Assembly (NCBI RefSeq): GCF_029207565.1 | Contig: NZ_JANCMW010000001.1 | Location: 372,001-436,000 of the forward strand | DNA from: Marinobacter iranensis | GTDB taxonomy: Bacteria > Pseudomonadota > Gammaproteobacteria > Pseudomonadales > Oleiphilaceae | DNA: 64,000 nucleotides | Direction of reading: 5' to 3' | Translations under genes and position numbers: made by a program | Shown here: piece after piece, positions 9,730 to 18,716 of the stretch | How the letters are laid out: each line of letters begins with the position of its first letter | Position numbering within the stretch: position 1 is the first letter of the stretch | Notes under the pieces: generated by a model | The model's database searches: none | What the model was told of the DNA's origin: nothing | The model's input: the letters and a program-made list of their open reading frames with translations, nothing else

Positions 9730-10325
9730 TGAAGCGCTTGTTTGATGTAATTTGCGCACTACTGGTCTTGCTAGCACTACTTCCGGTAATCCTGATTGTT
9801 TTCATGTTGGTGCGCGTCAAGCTTGGTTCCCCGGTGTTTTTCCGTCAGACTCGGCCAGGTAAGGGCGGTAGACCTTTTCAGATGGTGAAGTTTCGTACGA
9901 TGCTGGGCGCGGCTGATGCGAGGGGAGAGCTATTGCCGGATGATCAACGAATGACACAGTTTGGTAGTTTTCTTCGCTCAACCAGCCTGGACGAGCTTCC
10001 CGAACTGTGGAATGTGTTGAAAGGCGACATGAGTCTTGTTGGGCCCCGGCCACTATTGGTGGAGTACTTGCCGTTATATTCAAAAAACCAGTATCGTCGC
10101 CATGAGATACGTCCAGGCATTACAGGTTGGGCACAAGTGAACGGTCGCAATGCGGTTTCTTGGGAAGACAGGTTCAAGCTAGACGTCTGGTATGTAGACA
10201 ATCAGAGTTTTCTGCTAGATATAAAAATTCTCTATCTCACCGTAAAAAAAGTCTTGGCCAGAGACGGGATAAGTGGCGAAGGTGAAGCGACCATGTCTAA
10301 ATTTACCGGAAACTCAGACAAATGA
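9726..10325 (+). CDS. Undecaprenyl-phosphate sugar-1-phosphate transferase (PglC-like)
   Basis: About 199 residues, matching the small monotopic phosphoglycosyl transferases that move a sugar-1-phosphate from a UDP-sugar onto undecaprenyl phosphate, the first membrane step of glycan assembly. There is one amino-terminal membrane segment (residues ~4-30), then [37 protein letters not shown] and GPRPLL, including the Asp-Glu catalytic pair. ATG 9726 overlaps the upstream stop; ATG 9729 is an equal alternative. Next to PglD-, PglE- and PglF-like genes, the likely sugar is N,N'-diacetylbacillosamine or a relative. Confidence 0.92.
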   Translation: MMKRLFDVICALLVLLALLPVILIVFMLVRVKLGSPVFFRQTRPGKGGRPFQMVKFRTMLGAADARGELLPDDQRMTQFGSFLRSTSLDELPELWNVLKGDMSLVGPRPLLVEYLPLYSKNQYRRHEIRPGITGWAQVNGRNAVSWEDRFKLDVWYVDNQSFLLDIKILYLTVKKVLARDGISGEGEATMSKFTGNSDK

Positions 10326-10939
10326 ATCGCCTCGCTATCCTGGGTGCGAGTGGCCATGGAAAAGTTATCGCAGATGCGGCAGAGCAAAGTGGTTGGGGTA
10401 GCATCGTCTTTTTTGATGATGCCTGGCCTGAGCTGACTTCGAACGGTCGCTGGTCAGTGGTTGGAAGTAGTGCGGAACTCCTGGCCAATCTGGAGAAGTA
10501 TGATGGCGTTGTGGTGGGTATCGGTGACAACCGCATTCGCTGCCAAAAGCTCCAGCAGCTCGGTGCCGCCGGCGCTAACATTGTTTCTGTCATCCACCCC
10601 TATGCAGCGGTAAGCCCGTATGTAAAGCTCGGAGTAGGTTCCGTTGTATTCGCGAATTCAGTGATCAATGCTGACGCGGTAATTGGGCTAGGGGCCATTA
10701 TTAACACCGGATCTGTTATAGAGCACGACTGTCTCTTGGGTGAGTGCGCACATGTTAGCCCCAACGCCACGTTGGCGGGTGGGGCAGTGCTTGGCCGACT
10801 AGTGTGGGTAGGCGCTAATGCGTGCGTTAAACAACAGGTCTCCATCGGTGATGAAGCGGTTGTAGGGATGGGAAGTGTTGTACTCCGGAACGTAATTGCC
10901 GGCCAGGTTGTAGTCGGTAATCCTGCCAAGCCTCTCTAG
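10322..10939 (+). CDS. Sugar O/N-acyltransferase, NeuD/PglD-like
   Basis: 205 residues. The amino-terminal Rossmann-like part (LAILGASGHGKVIADAA) binds the nucleotide sugar, and the carboxy-terminal left-handed beta-helix shows hexapeptide periodicity (VFANSVINADAVIGLGAIIN). The conserved EHDC around residue 138 carries the His that acts as base in PglD. It would use acetyl-CoA to acetylate a UDP-amino sugar made by the next two gene products. It overlaps the transferase upstream by four bases, so the two are probably co-translated. Confidence 0.9.
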   Translation: MNRLAILGASGHGKVIADAAEQSGWGSIVFFDDAWPELTSNGRWSVVGSSAELLANLEKYDGVVVGIGDNRIRCQKLQQLGAAGANIVSVIHPYAAVSPYVKLGVGSVVFANSVINADAVIGLGAIINTGSVIEHDCLLGECAHVSPNATLAGGAVLGRLVWVGANACVKQQVSIGDEAVVGMGSVVLRNVIAGQVVVGNPAKPL

Positions 10940-10975
10940 TTTTTAGTAGTTCTTGTAGATTTAAAAGGCGCCTTA

Positions 10976-12151
10976 ATGCTTAACACATCATTTTCTCCCT
11001 GGCCCTCCTATACTCAGGAAGAGGCCGACGCGGCCTCCCAAGTACTGCTCTCCAATCGAGTCAATTACTGGACAGGTCAGGAATGCCGTGAGTTCGAACG
11101 GGAATTCGCGGAATTTGCCGGCACTGACTATGCCGTGGCTGTGGCGAACGGTACGGTCGCTTTGGATCTTGCCCTGAAGGCGCTGGGTATTGGCGCCGGT
11201 GATGAAGTAATTGTCACTTCCCGAACCTTCCTGGCCTCGGTAACGTGTATTGTTAACGCGGGCGCTTGGCCTGTGTTTGCGGATGTGGATGCGGATTCTC
11301 AGGGGATTTCGGCTGAGACGGTTGCGCCGCTGATTAATGACAACACCAAGGCGGTCATTGCGGTTCACCTTGCGGGCTGGCCCTGTGACATGGATGGCCT
11401 GAATGAATTGGCTTGCCGCCATGGCTTATCGGTGATCGAGGATTGCGCCCAGGCCCATGGTGCGACCTACAAGGGCAAACCGGTCGGGTCCCTGGGGCAC
11501 GTAGCAGCCTGGTCCTTCTGCCAGGACAAGATCATGACCACTGGTGGTGAGGGTGGCATGGTGACCACTAATGACCTGGAACTGTGGTCGCGCATGTGGT
11601 CCTACAAGGATCATGGCAAGAGCTGGGAAGCGGTTTACGAGCGCGAGCATCCGCCGGGCTTTCGCTGGTTGCATGAAAGTTTTGGGACCAATTGGCGAAT
11701 GACTGAAATGCAGGCTGCTATCGGCCGTATTCAGTTAAGGCGTATGCCTGAATGGGCCGCACGCCGCCGGGCCAACTGTGAGGCTATCTGGCAGACAGCC
11801 CGGGAGTGCAAAGGGCTGCGAGTGCCGGACGTTCCGGAACACATCGGCCACGCCGGTTATAAGTGTTATGTTTTTGTAGAGCCTACTACTCTTAGATCAG
11901 AGTGGGACAGGGATAGGGTAATGTCGGAGATTGTCGGTGCCGGCGTGCCCTGTTTTTCCGGCTCCTGCTCGGAAGTGTATTTTGAGAAAGCGATACAGGA
12001 TGCAGGTATGGCCCCGGTGGAGCGCTTGCCGGTGGCGAGGGAACTGGGTGATACCAGCCTGATGTTTTTGGTTCACCCCACGTTGACGGCCGATGAAATC
12101 AAACTCACGTGCGAGGTACTCGCACGGGTAATGGAGGAGGCAATCGCTTGA
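10976..12151 (+). CDS. DegT/DnrJ/EryC1 family sugar aminotransferase (PglE-like)
   Basis: 391 residues, a PLP-dependent aminotransferase of fold type I that would put an amino group on a 4-keto nucleotide sugar. It has GTVALDLALKALGIGAGDEV near the amino terminus, EDCAQAHGA for cofactor contact, and FCQDKIMTTGGEGGM with the PLP-binding Lys. The 4-keto substrate would come from the downstream dehydratase and the amino product would go to the acetyltransferase upstream, giving a complete UDP-diacetylbacillosamine-like route. The stop overlaps the next start. Confidence 0.92.
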   Translation: MLNTSFSPWPSYTQEEADAASQVLLSNRVNYWTGQECREFEREFAEFAGTDYAVAVANGTVALDLALKALGIGAGDEVIVTSRTFLASVTCIVNAGAWPVFADVDADSQGISAETVAPLINDNTKAVIAVHLAGWPCDMDGLNELACRHGLSVIEDCAQAHGATYKGKPVGSLGHVAAWSFCQDKIMTTGGEGGMVTTNDLELWSRMWSYKDHGKSWEAVYEREHPPGFRWLHESFGTNWRMTEMQAAIGRIQLRRMPEWAARRRANCEAIWQTARECKGLRVPDVPEHIGHAGYKCYVFVEPTTLRSEWDRDRVMSEIVGAGVPCFSGSCSEVYFEKAIQDAGMAPVERLPVARELGDTSLMFLVHPTLTADEIKLTCEVLARVMEEAIA

Positions 12152-14130
12152 ACAGGGACAAGTTGGCCAAGCATAGAGATGGCAATCTTATGATCAGGTC
12201 GTTTCTGAACCTTCCCAGATTTTATAAACGGGTTGTTTCCGTGCTGTCGGATGCGTTCTTCCTGTTCTTCGCGATCTGGGCTGCGTTTGCTCTGCGCCTG
12301 GAACAGCACCTTTGGTTGCCTACTCGAGAGCAACTGACGATTGCAGCCATTACGGTGGTGTTTACCATTGCCGTGTTTATTCGCCTGGGGCTTTACCGGG
12401 CGGTTATCCGCTATCTGGGTGACCGGGCTTTCCTCACTATCATCTACGGAGTGATTGCTTCCAGCGTAGCCCTGATTACCTTGGGCTACCTGTTGCAGGT
12501 GTTTGTGCCCCGTTCCGTGCCCATCATTTATGGCGCCCTGGCTTTCCTGTTTGTAAGCGGCACCCGCCTGGGTGTGCGGATGATTGTGAACCACCCCAAA
12601 CAGATGGCCAAGGAGGCGGTTGCCATCGTTGGCGCAGGCGAAACCGGCATGCAACTGGCGTCAGCGCTGGAGCAGGGCACGGAATACCGGCCGGTGGTCT
12701 TCGTGACGTTTGATCGTGCCAACCACAAGTCCATGATCAATGGCTTGCCGGTAGTGAGCATTAATCACATCGCCAAGCATATGCCGAAGCACCGTGTACA
12801 GCGGATATTGCTGGCGCTGGATGAGCATTCGCAGATTGACCGCAAGAAGCTCCTGAAACAACTCGAGCCGCTTTCCATTCCAGTACAGACCGTTCCTTCC
12901 ATGTCGGAACTGGTGGCTGGTCAGGCGCGGATTAACGACATCCGGGATCTGGAAATCGAGGACTTGCTGGGGCGAGATCCGGTTCGGCCGGATTCGGCTG
13001 TTGTTGCCAAAAGCCTGTATCAGAAATCCGTAATGGTGACCGGCGCGGGTGGCTCGATCGGCTCCGAGCTGTGCCGCCAGATTATTCGCCACCGCCCGCG
13101 CGTTCTGGTGTTGTTCGAGCAGTCCGAGTTTTCCCTGTACGCCATTGAGCGGGAGTTGAGTTCCCTTAACCGGGTTGAGGCGCTTGGGGTGGAGCTGCAT
13201 CCGTTGCTTGGCAACGTGAACCATCGCCGGCGGTGCGAGTCCGCCATGCGGGCGTTTGGCGTTGAGACGGTGTACCACGCCGCCGCTTATAAGCATGTGC
13301 CATTGGTTGAGCACAATGTGATTGAGGGGGTGCAGAACAATGTCTTCGGCACTTGGCATACGGCGGAAGCTGCTATTGCTGCGGGTGTTGAGCGTTTTGT
13401 ATTGATTTCCACGGACAAGGCGGTTCGCCCCACCAATGTGATGGGGGCCAGCAAGCGGCTGGCAGAGCTGGTGCTGCAGGCGTTGGCCCAGCGGCAGCAG
13501 AAGACGATTTTCTCCATGGTGCGGTTTGGTAACGTGCTGGGCTCTTCCGGTTCCGTGGTGCCCCTGTTCCGGGACCAGATTCGTGATGGCGGCCCGGTTA
13601 CCGTTACTCACCCGGATATTATCCGTTACTTCATGACTATCCCTGAAGCCAGTCAACTGGTGCTGCAGGCTGGCAGCATCGGCCTGGGCGGTGAGGTGTT
13701 TGTGTTGGACATGGGCGAGCCGGTGAAGATTGCGGACCTGGCCCGGAAGATGATTCACCTGATGGGGCTGGAAGAGAAAACGGAGAGTAACCCTGTCGGC
13801 GATGTTGAAGTGACCTTTACGGGCCTTCGCCCGGGGGAGAAGCTCTATGAAGAGCTGTTGATTGGTGACGACCCGCAGGGTACCTCACACCCTCGCATTA
13901 TGATGGCGCGGGAGGTGTCCCTTCCCTGGGAGCAGGTTGAAGACTTCCTCAGCCAGCTACAGCGTGCCAGTCAATCCTTCGATTGCGGCGCTATTATCGA
14001 CGTGCTGAAGAATGCCAAGACGGGCTATGCGCCCAATGGCAACCTGGAGGACCTGGTGTGGTGCAACGGGCAGTCAGACGTGGTGGCAACAGATCGCCAG
14101 GACGAGAAGGTACGCCGCCTGTCCGTGTAG
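12148..14130 (+). CDS. Membrane-bound UDP-sugar 4,6-dehydratase (PglF/WbpM/CapD-like)
   Basis: About 660 residues. Four membrane helices fill roughly the first 150 residues, a small Rossmann domain follows (VAIVGAGETGMQLASAL), and the carboxy half is an extended SDR with VMVTGAGGSIGSELCRQI. The active site reads STDKAVRPTNVMGASK, with Met where classic SDRs have Tyr, as in WbpM. It would convert UDP-GlcNAc to the 4-keto-6-deoxy sugar. I prefer the TTG at 12148, 7 bases after GGAGGAGG and overlapping the previous stop; ATG 12190 is the fallback. The stop codon TAG (14128-14130) is the TAG of a REP GTAG head. Confidence 0.9.
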   Translation: MNRDKLAKHRDGNLMIRSFLNLPRFYKRVVSVLSDAFFLFFAIWAAFALRLEQHLWLPTREQLTIAAITVVFTIAVFIRLGLYRAVIRYLGDRAFLTIIYGVIASSVALITLGYLLQVFVPRSVPIIYGALAFLFVSGTRLGVRMIVNHPKQMAKEAVAIVGAGETGMQLASALEQGTEYRPVVFVTFDRANHKSMINGLPVVSINHIAKHMPKHRVQRILLALDEHSQIDRKKLLKQLEPLSIPVQTVPSMSELVAGQARINDIRDLEIEDLLGRDPVRPDSAVVAKSLYQKSVMVTGAGGSIGSELCRQIIRHRPRVLVLFEQSEFSLYAIERELSSLNRVEALGVELHPLLGNVNHRRRCESAMRAFGVETVYHAAAYKHVPLVEHNVIEGVQNNVFGTWHTAEAAIAAGVERFVLISTDKAVRPTNVMGASKRLAELVLQALAQRQQKTIFSMVRFGNVLGSSGSVVPLFRDQIRDGGPVTVTHPDIIRYFMTIPEASQLVLQAGSIGLGGEVFVLDMGEPVKIADLARKMIHLMGLEEKTESNPVGDVEVTFTGLRPGEKLYEELLIGDDPQGTSHPRIMMAREVSLPWEQVEDFLSQLQRASQSFDCGAIIDVLKNAKTGYAPNGNLEDLVWCNGQSDVVATDRQDEKVRRLSV

Positions 14131-14158
14131 GTCGGATTAGGCAAAGCCGTAATCCGAC
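14127..14158 (+). repeat. REP unit, forward
   Basis: GTAG head, then GTCGGATTA and TAATCCGAC arms around a GGCAAAGCCG loop. The TAG of the head is the stop codon of the dehydratase gene. Confidence 0.9.
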
Positions 14159-14183
14159 ATTCTTTGGCCTGATGGGTTCCGGG

Positions 14184-14280
14184 GGCTGGCCCGAAGGTGG
14201 GGGTACCTTTTCTTTGGAAAAAGAACTCGCTTCGCTCAGACACCTTTTTCTGGCAGAAAAGGTACCCCCACCTCCGGGCC
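14184..14280. repeat. P hairpin module, copy 1
   Basis: An imperfect 97-base palindrome. Outer arms are GGCCCGAAGGTGGGGGTACC and its near complement ending at 14280; the inner part reads TTTGGAAAAAGAACTCGC then CACCTTTTTCTGGCAGAAAA. It is nearly identical to copies at 16916, 28227, 29148 and 42890. This copy has a REP on the left but none on the right. Confidence 0.88.
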
Positions 14281-14455
14281 GTTTGAACCTTCGGGTAGCG
14301 GGTCAGGCACTTAGAAAGACTATTCAGTCAAAGCACGTTCCAAAGTATATTGTTATGATGATTCGAAAGTCGATTCCTGGCTACATCCTTCCTCAATAGC
14401 TGGCTAGCTTCTGACCAGCTACCAATAAGTGACGTTAAAAGCAAGGTTGCTGTTC

Positions 14456-15076
14456 ATGTCTGAAAATATCGTCTGGCATCACCAGAAAGTCACCCGGGCG
14501 GACCGGGCTTCCATCAAGAACCAGAGCCCGTGCCTGTTGTGGTTTACTGGCTTGAGTGGTTCCGGTAAGTCCACCATTGCCAATGCGCTGGATGTGGCCC
14601 TGTTTGAGCGCGGATACCACACTTTCCTGCTGGACGGCGATAATGTACGCCATGGCCTGAACAGGGATCTGGGATTTTCTGATGAGGACCGGGTTGAGAA
14701 CATTCGCCGTATTGGCGAGGTGAGTAAGCTGTTTACGGATTCTGGCGTAATCGTGCTCAGTGCGTTTATTTCCCCCTTCACCACTGACCGGCGCCTGGTG
14801 CGCAATCTGTTCCCGGCGGGGGAGTTTATTGAGGTTTTCATGGATACGCCGCTTGAGACCTGTGAAGAGCGGGACCCGAAGGGGCTCTATGAGAAAGCCA
14901 GGGCTGGCAAGATCAAGGACTTTACGGGTGTTGATTCCCCATACGAGGCACCGGAGCGGCCGGAAGTTCGCCTGGATACATCGCAGATGTCGGTTGATGA
15001 CTGTGTGAACCGGTTAATCAGCTACCTGCTTGATCGACAACTGATCTTTGCCCCGTCGCAAGCCACCGGAGCGTAA
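14456..15076 (+). CDS. cysC: Adenylylsulfate kinase
   Basis: 206 residues, the standalone form of APS kinase that phosphorylates adenylyl sulfate to PAPS. The P-loop GLSGSGKST is at residues ~32-40, followed by [18 protein letters not shown], where the APS-binding residues of the family lie, and [16 protein letters not shown] 14456 gives the usual amino terminus ([11 protein letters not shown]). PAPS serves sulfate assimilation or sulfotransfer. The anion permease 6 bases downstream suggests a sulfate uptake and activation pair; whether it feeds a sulfated surface glycan from the neighbouring locus is speculation, because no sulfotransferase is visible. Confidence 0.95.
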   Translation: MSENIVWHHQKVTRADRASIKNQSPCLLWFTGLSGSGKSTIANALDVALFERGYHTFLLDGDNVRHGLNRDLGFSDEDRVENIRRIGEVSKLFTDSGVIVLSAFISPFTTDRRLVRNLFPAGEFIEVFMDTPLETCEERDPKGLYEKARAGKIKDFTGVDSPYEAPERPEVRLDTSQMSVDDCVNRLISYLLDRQLIFAPSQATGA

Positions 15077-15082
15077 GTAGCT

Positions 15083-16852
15083 ATGGCATGGGAAGCCATT
15101 GTTACCCTGCTTACCCTGTTCACGGTTCTGGCGGCGCTGGTGGTTACCCGGGTGTCTGCCGACCTGGTATTGATGGCGGCCCTGGCCTTCCTGTTGATTA
15201 CCGGCATCCTTGGGCCGGCTGAGGCGTTGGCAGGGTTTGCGAACCCGGGTGTGATTACCATTGCCACGCTTTACGTGGTGGCTGCCGGCCTGAAAGAAAC
15301 CGGTGCCGTGCAGTGGATTGCCCGTTTGCTGCTGGGGCATCCAAAAACCGAGAAGGGCGCGCAATTGCGGATGCTGGCGCCCACCGGTATTCTCAGCGGT
15401 TTTATGAACAATACGGCCGTTGTGGCCATGTTCATCCCCGCCATTCAGGACTGGGCCCAGCGCCTGGGCATTCCTTCCTCCCGCCTTCTTTTACCCCTGA
15501 GTTACGCCGCTATTCTGGGCGGTACCTGTACGCTGATTGGCACCAGTACCAACCTGGTGGTGGACGGCATGCTGCAGGCGCGCCTGGGGATTAACCTGGG
15601 GCTGTTCGAGTTGGCCTGGGTGGGTGTGCCGTTGTTGTTGGTGGGCGGATGCTACCTGGTGTTGATGGCCTCCCGCATACTGCCGGACCGGGGTGGTATG
15701 CGGGAAGAGCTGGAGCAGGTTCGGGAATACGGGGTTGAGGTGGAAGTGGACGCCACTGGCCCGTTGGTGGGAAAAACCGTGGCCCAGGCTGGTTTGCGGG
15801 CGCTGAATTACGGCTACCTGACGGAAATCGACCGGGGTGGCCGGCTGATTACGGCGGTGGAGCCGGACCGGATGTTGCAGCCTGGCGACAAGCTGTATTT
15901 TGTGGGGGCGCCGGAGTGCGCCAGTGAGCTGCGCCGGATCCAGGGCCTGAAACCTGCCCACGCCAGTATCCAGAAGCTGGACCTGGCCAATCATCAGCGC
16001 TGTCTGGTGGAAGTGGTGCTGGGCCAGGAATTCCCGGCTTTGGGCAAGACGGTACGGGAAAGCCGTTTCCGTACCCGTTTCAATGCGGCGATTCTTTCGG
16101 TATCCCGCGAGGGCAATCGGGTGCCGGGCAAGTTGGGGGCTATTACCTTCAGGATGGGGGACACCCTGTTGCTGGAGGCCAGCCACCAGTTTGTGGAGCA
16201 ATACCGCTTTCGCCGGGACTTTCTGTTGGTTAGCGCCCTGAACGATTCCACTCCGCCGGATTTCCGCCGGGCGCCGCGGGCGTTGGGTATTTTGTTACTG
16301 ATGGTGCTGGCCAGTGCCACGGGGCTGTTGCAGATTATTGAAGCGGCGTTTCTGGCGGCTGGCGCGATGATTATGACCGGTTGCATTACCGCCAGCCGTG
16401 CCCGGCGCAGTGTGGATTTGCCGGTGTTGGTGGTGATTGCGGCGTCCTTTGCCCTGGGTAATGCGATGACGGAAACCGGTGGGGCGGAGTGGGTGGCCAA
16501 CGGCCTGCTGGGCTTGTTCGGGCCGCTGACGCCCTGGCTGGCGTTGGCTCTGGTTTATATCCTGACGGCGGCGTTTACCGAAGTGATCACCAACAATGCG
16601 GCGGCGGTGCTGATGTTTCCGATTGCGTTGGCGGTGTCTGAGCAATTGGGGATTAATTTCCTGCCCTTTGCGGTGGCCGTGATGTTCGCCGCTTCGGCGT
16701 CGTTCATTACGCCGCTGGGCTACCAAACCAACCTGATGGTCTACGGCCCCGGCCGGTACCAGTTCATGGACTACGTGCGCCTCGGCTTCCCCCTCAGCCT
16801 GTTGGTAGGCTCAACCGCCATCGCCCTGATCCCCTTCGTCTGGGCCTTCTGA
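15083..16852 (+). CDS. SLC13/DASS-family anion permease with two RCK_C (TrkA-C) domains
   Basis: 589 residues. Membrane helices occupy the first ~200 and last ~190 residues, and two soluble TrkA-C-type domains lie between (residues ~210-385). The paired family motifs are visible: NNTAVVAMFIPA with GTSTNLVVDGM in the first half, and TEVITNNAAAVLMFPIA with TPLGYQTNLMVYGPG in the second. Bacterial relatives carry sulfate or dicarboxylates. Being 6 bases from cysC, sulfate is the best guess. A REP begins 3 bases after the stop. Confidence 0.88.
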   Translation: MAWEAIVTLLTLFTVLAALVVTRVSADLVLMAALAFLLITGILGPAEALAGFANPGVITIATLYVVAAGLKETGAVQWIARLLLGHPKTEKGAQLRMLAPTGILSGFMNNTAVVAMFIPAIQDWAQRLGIPSSRLLLPLSYAAILGGTCTLIGTSTNLVVDGMLQARLGINLGLFELAWVGVPLLLVGGCYLVLMASRILPDRGGMREELEQVREYGVEVEVDATGPLVGKTVAQAGLRALNYGYLTEIDRGGRLITAVEPDRMLQPGDKLYFVGAPECASELRRIQGLKPAHASIQKLDLANHQRCLVEVVLGQEFPALGKTVRESRFRTRFNAAILSVSREGNRVPGKLGAITFRMGDTLLLEASHQFVEQYRFRRDFLLVSALNDSTPPDFRRAPRALGILLLMVLASATGLLQIIEAAFLAAGAMIMTGCITASRARRSVDLPVLVVIAASFALGNAMTETGGAEWVANGLLGLFGPLTPWLALALVYILTAAFTEVITNNAAAVLMFPIALAVSEQLGINFLPFAVAVMFAASASFITPLGYQTNLMVYGPGRYQFMDYVRLGFPLSLLVGSTAIALIPFVWAF

Positions 16853-16855
16853 CCC

Positions 16856-16891
16856 GTAGGTCGGATTAGGCCCTACGGGCCGTAATCCGAC
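16856..16891 (+). repeat. REP unit, forward
   Basis: GTAG head with a long loop (GGCCCTACGGGCC). First module of a REP-P-iREP-REP composite spanning 16856-17130. Confidence 0.9.
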
Positions 16892-16915
16892 ATTTTTTGG
16901 CCTGATGGATTCTGA

Positions 16916-17012
16916 GGCTGGCCCGGAGGTGGGGGTACCTTTTCTTTGGAAAAAGAACTCGCTGCGCTCAGACACCTTTTTCTGGCAGAAAAGGTACCCC
17001 CACCCCCGGTCC
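16916..17012. repeat. P hairpin module, copy 2
   Basis: Same palindrome as at 14184, with GGAGGTGGGGGTACC and GGTACCCCCACCCCC arms. It is flanked by a forward REP on the left and an inverted REP on the right. Confidence 0.9.
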
Positions 17013-17043
17013 GATTCCGGCTTTGCAGGTGATTTTGGGATTT

Positions 17044-17073
17044 GTCGGATTACGCTTCGCTAATCCGACCTAC
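17044..17073 (-). repeat. REP unit, inverted
   Basis: Reads GTCGGATTACGCTTCGC then TAATCCGACCTAC on the plus strand, so the GTAG head faces right towards the next REP 20 bases away. Confidence 0.9.
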
Positions 17074-17093
17074 AGGTTTTGAGGGTATCTCCC

Positions 17094-17130
17094 GTAGGTC
17101 GGGATTAGGCCCTTTGGGCCGTAATCCGAC
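17094..17130 (+). repeat. REP unit, forward
   Basis: GTAG head, one extra G in the left arm (GTCGGGATTA) and a GGCCCTTTGGGCC loop. It ends 43 bases before the next gene start. Confidence 0.88.
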
Positions 17131-17173
17131 AAACTATTAGAGAGCAGTCGTTAAATTAACAAGGACGTTTCTG

Positions 17174-18682
17174 ATGATTGACATAAAACACCATGGAGCG
17201 GTGGCAGGCGTAACCGGTTCCTGCCACGAGCTGGTTGTTGGCAGTTCCGGCATTCTGATTGACTGCGGCCTTTTCCAGGGCGAGGAGGCCAGTAACGGCG
17301 CGAGTGCGTCGAATCTCTCCGTTGATTTTCCCATTAGCCACATCCGTGCGCTGGTGGTCACCCATGTGCACATCGACCATGTCGGTCGCATTCCCTATCT
17401 TCTGGCTGCCGGTTTTGAAGGGCCGATTATCTGTTCGGAGCCTTCGGCCATTATGCTGCCGGAAATTCTTGAGGATGCCCTGAAGATAGGGTTTACCCGG
17501 GACCGGGCCTTGATTGAGCGGGTGCTTGGACTGATTCGGTCGCGGCTTGTTCCGGTGCCTTATGGGCAGTGGCACTCGGTGTTTGACGGCGAGGGCGAGT
17601 CGCTTTCCGTGCGGTTGCAGCGGGCAGGGCACATTCTGGGCTCGGCTTATGTGGAGTGTGAAGCGGAGAGCGATGGCGAGTTCGAGCGGATTGTGTTCAG
17701 TGGTGACCTTGGTGCACCTCATGCGCCGTTGTTGCCTGAGCCAAAGCCGCCGGAGCGTGCGGACCGGGTGGTGATTGAAAGCACTTATGGCGACAAGGAC
17801 CATGAGAGCCGGGAAGACCGGCGGTATCGCCTTAAGGCGGTGTTGGAGCATGCCCTCGAAGATGGGGGAACGGTGTTGGTGCCGGCGTTCAGTATTGGGC
17901 GGACGCAGGAGTTGTTGTATGAGATTGAGAGCCTGATTGCTGAGTTCGGGGATTCGGGGGTTGGTGATGGGCCGGATGACTGGGTGTCGGATTACGCATC
18001 GCGGGGCGATGCTAATCCGACCTACGATGAGGCCACACACCCCGTAGGTTGGATTAGGCAAAGCCGTAATCCGACATCCCTGCTTACCTGGAAGAATCTC
18101 GAAATCGTTGTGGACTCGCCCTTGGCGGCCACCTTCACCCGAATCTACCGGGACCTCAAGCCCTTTTGGGATGATGAGGCCACCGAACTGGCGAGCCTGG
18201 GCCGACACCCTCTGTCTTTTGAACAGCTCACCGTTATCGATAGCCACGAGGACCACCTCAATGCCGTCGAGTACCTGGCAAACTCACACCGGCCCTGTGT
18301 GGTGTTGGCTGGCTCCGGTATGTGTGCCGGGGGCAGGGTGGTGAACTATCTGAAGGCCATGCTGGCGGATAAGCGCAACGATGTGCTGTTTGTAGGCTAC
18401 CAGGCCAAGGGCACCCCGGGGCGGGATATCCTGACTTATGGTCCACGGGGTGGCTGGGTAGAGTTCGATGGCGAGCGTTGCGATATCCGCGCCCGGGTAC
18501 ACCAGGTGGGGGGCTATTCCGCCCATGCCGGGCAGTCGGATCTGGTTCGGTTTGTGAGCGGTATTGAACTGCCACCTGCAGAAATCCGGATTGTGCATGG
18601 GGATGCGCAAGCCAAAGAATCACTGAAAAGCCAATTTCATTCCGTTGGGTTAACGGGGATAATGATCCCTGGTTTGGCCTGA
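17174..18682 (+). CDS. MBL-fold RNA-processing-type hydrolase with in-frame REP insertion
   Basis: 502 residues in the beta-lactamase/beta-CASP/RMMBL family, related to eukaryotic CPSF73. The metal-binding motif THVHIDHVGR is at residues ~60-69, GHILGSAYVE near 150, SGDLG near 176, the beta-CASP part around DSPLAATFTRIYR, AGSGMCAGGRV near 380 and the final HAGQSDL. Members are RNA endo/exonucleases. Residues ~271-301 (VSDYASRGDANPTY through VGWIRQSRNPTS) are the translation of two REP units and have no counterpart in the fold; reading continues in frame into WKNLEIVVDSPL. Whether the enzyme still works is unknown. AAGGA precedes the ATG. Confidence 0.9.
   Translation: MIDIKHHGAVAGVTGSCHELVVGSSGILIDCGLFQGEEASNGASASNLSVDFPISHIRALVVTHVHIDHVGRIPYLLAAGFEGPIICSEPSAIMLPEILEDALKIGFTRDRALIERVLGLIRSRLVPVPYGQWHSVFDGEGESLSVRLQRAGHILGSAYVECEAESDGEFERIVFSGDLGAPHAPLLPEPKPPERADRVVIESTYGDKDHESREDRRYRLKAVLEHALEDGGTVLVPAFSIGRTQELLYEIESLIAEFGDSGVGDGPDDWVSDYASRGDANPTYDEATHPVGWIRQSRNPTSLLTWKNLEIVVDSPLAATFTRIYRDLKPFWDDEATELASLGRHPLSFEQLTVIDSHEDHLNAVEYLANSHRPCVVLAGSGMCAGGRVVNYLKAMLADKRNDVLFVGYQAKGTPGRDILTYGPRGGWVEFDGERCDIRARVHQVGGYSAHAGQSDLVRFVSGIELPPAEIRIVHGDAQAKESLKSQFHSVGLTGIMIPGLA
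17986..18075. repeat. REP pair (iREP-REP) inserted in frame inside a gene
   Basis: Inverted REP 17986-18025 (loop GCATCGCGGGGCGATGC) and forward REP 18044-18075 (arm GTTGGATTA, loop GGCAAAGCCG) with heads facing each other across 18 bases. The total of 90 bases is a multiple of three and carries no stop in the host gene frame. Confidence 0.93.
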
Positions 18683-18716
18683 ACCTGTTATTTGTTATTA
18701 AAGGATTGTTGGAATC

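Noticed and set aside
12661..13758. 365-codon leftward open frame
   Set aside because: Antisense to the dehydratase gene, low complexity, no family motif and no ribosome site.
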